This document shows positions 41,001 through 50,000 of a stretch of DNA of 64,000 nt, piece after piece. Made by a program: the position numbers and the translations under genes. The stretch's first letter is position 1; the number at the start of each line of letters is the position of its first letter. The DNA is from Dirofilaria immitis (taxonomy: Eukaryota > Nematoda > Chromadorea > Rhabditida > Onchocercidae). The stretch is taken from the NCBI GenBank assembly GCA_024305405.1, contig JAKNDB010000068.1, positions 9,223,501-9,287,500 of the forward strand, read 5' to 3'. The notes beneath the pieces are model-generated. The model did not search any database, had not been told where the DNA came from, and worked only from the letters and a program-made list of their open reading frames with translations.

Positions 41001-44000
41001 AGACTGAAACACCTTGTTTGTTTTATTTTATTTCAACTATCTGCAATTTAATTATTTCAGTTTTACTTCAGCGTAATGATATACCTCGTGTACCAAGCAA
41101 TTTTAGGTGATGGGTCTCCCGTGTTACATTACAACTGATGCTGAATTTCTTCAATGGACCTACGTATATCGTTTCACCTTCTTGAATGAATAGCTGCGGT
41201 CGTGTTGCTAAAATTAAAGAACTGTTATATCTAGTTTCAAATCCTCCTCATTTTTATTCTGTAAATGAAATCTCTGGAAATGATCAATTATCTATCTCAA
41301 GTGAATCTAGGAATGATGTATATAGTTCAACAATAAATGTTGAAGCTATATCATCAAGTCTTTCCTGCCAATCATACAGTATGCAATGATATATATCATA
41401 TCATTTATAAGAAAGCATTAATATTATTTTGAAAGAGATTGATAATGCTTATCATCTAATTGTATCACTATAAAAACTAAAAATTTTGAGCGTAGAAATC
41501 ACTTGACTCATCCAAACTAAAAAGATGAAATACAAATTGGATTCAATGGCAATAAAAAGCTCAAATTACTAAAATTAAATTTTGAAATCTTCAATTTCCT
41601 CAGATTTTTAATTGTTTCAATCGTCTGATATGTTTTTTTTTGATTTACCTGGTTTACGTGTATTAAGCGAAACTGGGTTCGAGAGACGTCCTGGGCCTAG
41701 TTTATCGTTTGCACGTAAGCGGATGAAATATTGAGTGTTTGGTCGAAGATCCTTGATTGTTATCTCACGATTGGGTTCTGTATAAAAACAAGAAATAAAT
41801 AATATATCTTCTCAAGTCAATGTAAATTTTTTAAACATTTATTATCACTTGATAAATATTGATCATTTGATATATCAATGGTAATCATTTGACATCCTTC
41901 AATTCTTTATTAATATCTTCTACATAGCTCTAAATAACTCACCATCAACATTTATTTTTTTCCAGTTTTTGATCGGTTGATGGCTGTTACTCGTATAATA
42001 AACTGTATATGAAATAACCGGTCGATTCATAATTATTGGGGATCCCATCGAACATAAACTGATGAATGGCCAGCATCAATGCCGCGAATTATTGGAGCTG
42101 ATCCGGGACCTGTATTAACAAATTATCGACTAACTGTCTAAACTAGCTAAACCTACGTATCGTACATAATCCTCTAAAATATCGTAAAGGAAGAAAATAT
42201 TCCAAAAATTAGTATGCAAAGAAGATGAAAGAAAGATTATACTGTCAAAACTTTTGTTTAATTTTTCACATTGTAGATAGTTTCCAAGACATGATGTAAC
42301 TACAGTATTCAAACAATGGAAATCATTTTCCAGAATGAGAAAGATGGTAGAATAAATGTTTGTAACTTAAGGAAACAATATGAAATTCCTATTACAAACA
42401 AAATCTTGCGTCGATGTTCAACAAATGGTAAATCTTTCTGTGATACCCACCAGTGACAATAATCTCGATCGTGCGTTCCGCTTTCCCTAGTGAATTATTG
42501 GCATGACAAGTGAATTGAGTGTTTTTATACAGCTCTTTGATGATTAGAATTTGCTCACTTCGAACAGTTCCTGGTTTTACTGGAGCGATATCAACTGTTT
42601 CATCACCACTGCAAAAAAGTAGTGTGATATTGGAATGTCTAATGAGAATCAATCGGTTGAATATTCTACTTTGTAGAAAAGAGAAGACAATTTTGACTAG
42701 ATGATCTACGTCATTCTTATTAGGAAGAATAGATTTTTTTATAATTAATAACAATAGGATATTTGAGAATGCATATCCAATGAGTATTTTATAATTCAGC
42801 CATCTATATATTGTAATAAATGATTGGACAGAATTAAGAATTTAAAAGTAATTATTGGAGATTTTAAGACTGCTTACCGTTGCCAAAATATCTGTGGGAA
42901 TGGATATGAAACTGCAGAGCATGTAATGTTTAAATTTCCACCAGGCATTATTTCATATGGTGCTGCTGGTTCAATATAAATCTTTGGCCGGTCGCGAAGC
43001 ACTTAAGTAAAATTTTCGGAAAAATTAAATCGATTTGTATAGTTTGAAGTTTCATTTATTCAATTTCATGTTAAAAGCTTAAATTTAGTAAATAAATATG
43101 CAAAAATTATGTAGTAAATATTAAACAAATTTTTCTTAAATATTCATTTTCTGGATAGAATCACTGCTTACGTAAGCATTTTTCTCCTTTTGGACACGTG
43201 CATGAATATTGGTTTTCATTAATGGCTGTACACGAACAACTGCTAAGAATACGACACAGATTCTTTGGGACAGGTTCTGAAACAAAACAAAAAATCTTAA
43301 CAAAATTTTGTAAAAGTTGCATTGAATCTACTTTATTTTAAACGGAAAAAAATTCAATCAATAATTCCTTCATAGGTTTTATTTATCACTCATTTATCAT
43401 TAAGTTAATGAATTATACTTCCTGTGTTCCTCAAACAACAAAATTTTTGTAGAAAAAATCAATTTAAAAAAAATAATGGTTCACTTCCGAGAAAGTCTTA
43501 CTAATGCAGGTTTTTTATCACTGTCAAGCACCAATCCATGTGGACAGCGACACTCCACTTCTCGATCTTCAACTGATAGACAGGAATGACTACATCCACC
43601 ATTGTCTGCTTCACACAAACCTTCAAAAATTTTCTTTAGAGAACGGAAACTCTACCAAATAATTTATATTAACAGAATTATTATGATTGGTGGCTTGGAG
43701 GATATTTTGAAAAGAGTAAAATGTTTAAAATATAATACTGGGAAATGAGGAATGTGCTTAATTTTCATGTTTGATTCATATTCTGCAAATATCAGCAAAC
43801 CGTATTAAGTGGTCAATTGCAGGAAGAATCTTTTGTTATGAGGAACTATCTCGATTATTCCCTTAAATCTTTAGTTAATTTAAAATGTGCAATTACCTTT
43901 TCCACGACATTTTGGTGGTGTGATAACCCACTGCCGGTTGATACAAAACATGGAATTTACTTCATCCACAAATTCATATCCATAATCACATTCGTATAAT

Positions 44001-47000
44001 GCAAATAAAAATGAATTCTTGCTAAATGTCATATTTTGTACAATAGGTAAACCTTTTGTCGGTAATATTGTCGCACAAGACGCCGAAGATTATCTGGTGG
44101 TACAAATGCCATAGCACGAATGCTAAAATTCCGACAAAATTAGGAAGTCTTAAGCGATCATCTCCATGGTGTTGATCTTTTCTTTTATTTAGAATATTTT
44201 TTTTCGATCTTTTTAAGATAGCAAAATTTTCTTATTGGAATGGTGAAAATAAATACCCACAATAACTGATGCAGTTCAACTTCTATTATATGTTTTGCAT
44301 AAATTTGAAAATAACAAAACAACTAACGCAGCATGTTTCACAGCGGGTGCCGAAACCATGCCGCTTCCTACATCGGTACAGGTCGTATCTAAATCTTCGT
44401 AACGTGGCCAGCAAATCTCACGACCACTTTCAGTTGAAAAATGGCACTGGCCAGCTTCGGGAGGAGGAAATGGTGGTGCTGTCACTGCAAAATTTTACAA
44501 AACCGATGTTTTCTTGGTTGTGAATGGCTAATGGTTGCAGAAATGGCTTGCTGACGATAAGCCTACACCGCTTGCAAATCCAATTTCAACGATGTTAACT
44601 TTTTAGAGGAAGATTAAAGAATTTTCATATGTTCCAAAATTATTATGAAATTTTTCAAATCAAAGTTCGCAATCAATTAAAGCAAACTCATATAATTTAT
44701 ATCTATTAAATTGCACCTTTTTCTTTTCATCGAAATAAAAATTAAGATTAAAATACCCTTGAAATGTCAGTCTGACCCAAATATATTCAAATTTTCAAAA
44801 TTTTTGCAAGCGATGATGCACTGTCGGAATGTTTTAAGGAAATTTGTGCAAAACATGCTCAAGTTTTTTAATATCAAGCTATAAATATGCATGCAAATAG
44901 CATAAACTAACATTTTAAAATACATGCATGATAATAATCACATGCTTCTGTACATGAAAAATAGAAAACAAGTGAAATGTGTTAATCATTATCAGTTGAT
45001 CCTAATTTAATCAATGGATACGATACATCTTTTTCTCTCATTTATAAATATTGAAGAAATAAGATGAAACGTTCTAACAAGGATATCTTTTACTGATATG
45101 AAGATTGTAATTCTTTAGAGAGTGCGAGAGTACAAATTACGTAGAGTGACAATCAATAAATAGTGAATTTAGTAAAGTCAGTTTTTCCACTGACAAGTAG
45201 TAGAAAAGATGGACTGAATTAAAATATCATAATCGCTTTTATTCAGTGTTTGAAACTGTATAACATAATTTTCTAGACATCAGGTCGGATAAAATAATAT
45301 TTGATTTTAATCTGAATGTTTTCTTTTTGTTGGTTGCTAGGGTTTTTTTAAGTGAAATCGAAATTGTTTTATATAAATCAAATCATCATCATTATCATTA
45401 TTCCAAACATTATATGCTAAATTGTAAAAGATTATAGACTTATCATAGACAATATTTGTCAATTATCAAAATACTGCTGTTAGATATTAATAAGGATAAA
45501 ATTTAAATCTTTTTTCAAAAATAAAACCATGCAAGAGATGAGTGCATATGTAAAAGAAATAATAAAATTTTGAATAGAAAGAAAGAAAAAAAAAAGTTAC
45601 TACAGCAGAGATGAATAAAAGTCAAAATACACAACAACAGTGTTACTTCTCAAATAATACATAGAAATTAGCAAAAAACGTATTGAAAATATTGGAAATA
45701 AAATTGTAATTTTATTATATAAGTTATGCCAACCATGCACACAAACACAAACACAAACACATACACATCCACATACACATACACACACATACACATATAT
45801 ATATATATATATACACCACACACTCACACCACAATCATACAATGCAATGCAACGCCGATTGTCCAATCCTTTTGGAATTTTGAAGAATTTAAAAAGTTAA
45901 CAAAAATTAAGCTATTAAAGAATATAATAATGAGGTATATTGGTATGATTAGATTGAAAAATTCTTTAAATTTATTTGCTTCTATTATCTTACATCAAAA
46001 TGTTTACGATTTAGGCTATTAAAGTTATATTTTATTACAGTATATTTAATTATATATGCTATTTGACAAATTATAATAATATCGAAATAAACAATAAATG
46101 TCTCGTATTATATTAAATATTGTTACTTCACTTTTATAATTTCTTTCAGTAATTTTTCTAATAAATTTATACATCTAGCTTGATTTTATGCTGCAACTGT
46201 CAAACATGTATTTTAAAGAGATGAGAAAAAAAACGCTTTCGAGGATGTCTGTATAATCATTATTTGCCTCATAATATCAAGAATTATGAGAAATTTATCA
46301 AATAGTTTGGTAATGGGAAGGTTAATCAGCACTTAGTTCATCATATATTAGAGACTTAAATCTTTCTAGTTCATCATATATTAGAGAAAAGGAACCTAAA
46401 TTCTTTGCTAAATTTGGCTTAACTTATATTATTTATCTTTCCTTTACTTATTCATAATATCTTAGTCAACAAAATATTAGCAGAATGATAAGCATTCTAA
46501 ATATATTGAACTCTGGGACGAAAATTTCGAAAATTTTCTTAGTTACTGAAAAGTCGTGGAAGACATAGTGTTAACGAACAACATAGTGCTCAATAATATT
46601 TCCATTATTGCTTTCTTTTGTATCATTTCTCATTCTCTCTCTTTTTTTTTATTTATTTATTCATCAAAAAGTATCATTAATTAATTCTTGGATTAGATAA
46701 AAGGCGTTGTCTTCAATTAGTATGACAGGTGACACAAACCTTCTATATCTCCACAATAGTGGCTAGCCTTGTCAGCACTGACCACACATCGTCCAGTGTC
46801 GTTCATTAATAGAAAGACACTCGACTGTTGATAATTCGGGAAATCTGAAGGTGTTATTATTTAATATTATTTTGATTTCTTCTCTTTTCCACTCACTGAT
46901 TTCGAATTCAAAATTCAAAACTTACAATATTTGTTAATTGACTCATTTTGCTGTTCAAATGCTTAAATATTTGAAAATTTGGTTGCGAAAAAAAAATTTT

Positions 47001-50000
47001 AACTGTAAGACTAAAATTTGAGAGTTGCTTACTATTTATAGTAAAACCGCGGGGAAGCTATGTTAAAAGCATCTTTGGCGGCGACAATCAATAAAATTAA
47101 GCAAAGTAAAGAATCTTAAAGTAAGCCATTTTGTGCAAGCAATGATGGGCTGAAAATTGTTATCATCTGGCAGACGGTATGCTCCTCCGTTCAAATTAAA
47201 GCAGATCCATTTAATGTTTCTTATACAAGCGTCCAACTTTTGTAGTATTACGGTCATCCCCGTACATCGCACACTTAACTTATCCTTTTACAACTATGAA
47301 TAATCCGATTTATCAGCACTAGAATTATTAATTCAGTTGCCTGTCAGGTTACTATCCAATTTTTGAAGCTTATGAAAAGTTTCGTGTGGTATAAATTGGT
47401 CCACTGTAAGAAGCATTGGAAGATGTCATTTATGGGGAGAAGAAATGCAGAAAAAAAATTCAAACCTAAAAATAATCAGGAATATCAAATATAATGTATT
47501 CGGAAGGTTCAAAAGCTAGCTGGTTTGATTACACCTATAAATTTGCATTATGATTCATGGAATATATCATCAGCTTGACCTTTAGAAAAACCGCAATCCA
47601 AATATCTTTAAGAATAATAAAATCATCCAGTTAAATTTAAAAATTATTCGAGTTTAGTTTGAGTCAAATTTCAGCATTCAGTATACCGATCAAATGGAAA
47701 TAAATTTAGCTAAAAATTAAGAAAATGACTCTTATTCCAAACATAATATTATGATCATTTAATAAGTACATAATTTATAAGATATTGACAGTCATTTGTT
47801 ATTAAAATTGATTTCATTTTATATTGGCTTAGAAATTTCAACGAAACTACTAATTTATTTGTTATCAACTTTGATAATAGAATTTTTTTAGCCATAACTT
47901 CGCTTCAATTTTATTTAGTCAGTTTCATCTCTCGGAAATGTATAATTTTTCCATTGATTTGAGTTACGTATCGAATATCATTCTGTCATTATCTAAGAAA
48001 TTTTCATGCATAATCATTTCGCTTGTTGAATGAAAATTGATTAGAGTTCAATATCTCAATCTGATATCAGCTCACACATGACAGTTCACGTTCCCCGGTT
48101 CATCAGGGAAAGAAGAAACCGATAGTTACGAAGTAATTAAATTTTAATGTTGTAGTTATACGAGAAGGCTTTACATCATGCAATTTTTGGCATTGTTGAT
48201 GCATTGGATATGCGCAAGATGAGCACGAAAGACCAAAGAAATGCAAATTGAATGCATTAAGAAAAGTAGGAAAAGAGTAAGCAGATGGTACTGAAATGTG
48301 TCAAGATACTGCAAAACCAATTAGAAGGATTACAGGTTGACTTCAAAATGTTAAAGCTTACGGATGACAAAAATCATATTATAAAAATGATGAACATTTG
48401 GAATTCTGATCATATCAGGTAAAACATATGGTTGATTTCGAATAGGGAACAAGATGGGAATCATGGAAAATCGTGATTAGCAAGCATTAGGAATGAAGCT
48501 GGCAAATATGAAGATGTTTAAAAAGAAAGTCTTAAAGACGAAGTTACTGAATTTAAGGTTTTAAGGGCATTAAGATGCAGAGAACCATTTCAAAACTTTT
48601 CTGCCTTATTACAAATTATAAAGTAAAAAGAGCTATGAAATAATCATATCTAAAAATGTCAGCACATCTGCGCTCCTCCCCGAAAATCTCTAAATCTTGA
48701 CAAAATTTTTTGTTTTATAACCATCTCTCCCATTTACCTGGTCCTCTCCGAGAATTTCTCTTCCTCAGCAGACCGCATTCTTTGATGATGTTGCCAGGAT
48801 AACCTATACATTCAAAAAGATTAAGAATGCTTTTGTGTCAAGTTGTTTTTGGGATTTGAGAAAGGTAAAATCGATGATAGCAGTTGCAATAGCAACTTTG
48901 AGAGAATCTGATGACAGCATGATAAGGTATAAATTGATCTGTATAAAATCAAAAAAAACATATAGTAGAATCAGTTTTTTTTGATTATACATAAATGAAA
49001 ATGTCCAAAATTCTTTGGTATCATGAAATCAGGGAAAAGAAAAATGCGAATTAGAAATGATCAAGAATTTATCTGTTTTTATTGTAAAAGCTTTACCAAA
49101 TTAAAGTTTTCAGCAAGTTTAGCAGATAGCAGTAATAATGAGGCAAAAGCAAGTACTATTGCAATATTATTTTAATTGAATTTTCTTCCCAATCCCATTC
49201 CATATTCTCAGTATCATTTCATATTTGAACATACTCCAAGTAACAGGAAGATCTTCCTACCGATAAAGGCATGTGACCTATCTCGTAAGGAATTTTTATT
49301 AAGGAATTGATCTTACTAAGAACCAACATTTTCACTCCTAAACTTTGCGCTGTTATAACAACTGAAATTAGAAATGTTTCAAAAGTTTTGAATTCCTGCG
49401 TTGTCTTTCTCCTGCTAAATCATGAATAGATTAAATCTTTATCAAGAGTATGGTGAAAAGTTTTTGATTTTCATTCTAAAATACTTGCAGTAGGATTTAG
49501 AAGCCGAGCAAGCTCATTTCTGTATTAGCAAAGGGCTTATATTAAAAGGTAATCAGAATTATAATATGCCAGAAAAAATGCTACTGGCTATTCGCATAAG
49601 ATTATCGAAAAGTACATAAGATTATTTTTTAAACAATAAGTCATCAATTTTTTGGGAATATAAAAATTCTAAATTATTTCTATGATTGTGTGGGAATATC
49701 TCATAGTTTAATAAGATAGAAAGTTGATAAGTCTTTGTAAAATGAGTCATTCAATCAAAATTTAAATTTAAAAGAAATTTGTTGCTACGAGTTTTTATTT
49801 ACAACAAATTAGTGATCAAAAAATATGCGTTCATACGATACGTTAGCAAATTATAACTTATTTACTAAGTTATTATCTTCAAATTAATAAGGAAATGATT
49901 CGGTATAAAAAATAAAAGTCGAAACTAAATTTGCTGTTGAACTTTTGTACTAAATATGATAGAGATATGCGAGAGAAAAGAATTACGGTGCATATAAAGA

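Larger units (their letters stand above)
44485..46739. other. Long intron of dig-1 (2.3 kb)
   Basis: Between exons 46740 and 44484 there is only AT-rich sequence, a CA/TA microsatellite and a 34-bp duplication at 46334-46387. No nested gene seen. Confidence 0.7.

Noticed and set aside
45600..46022. Open frames on both strands (88 and 98 codons)
   Set aside because: They are produced by the CA/TA microsatellite and its flanks; composition is Cys-Val or Thr-His alternation without domain or splice support.
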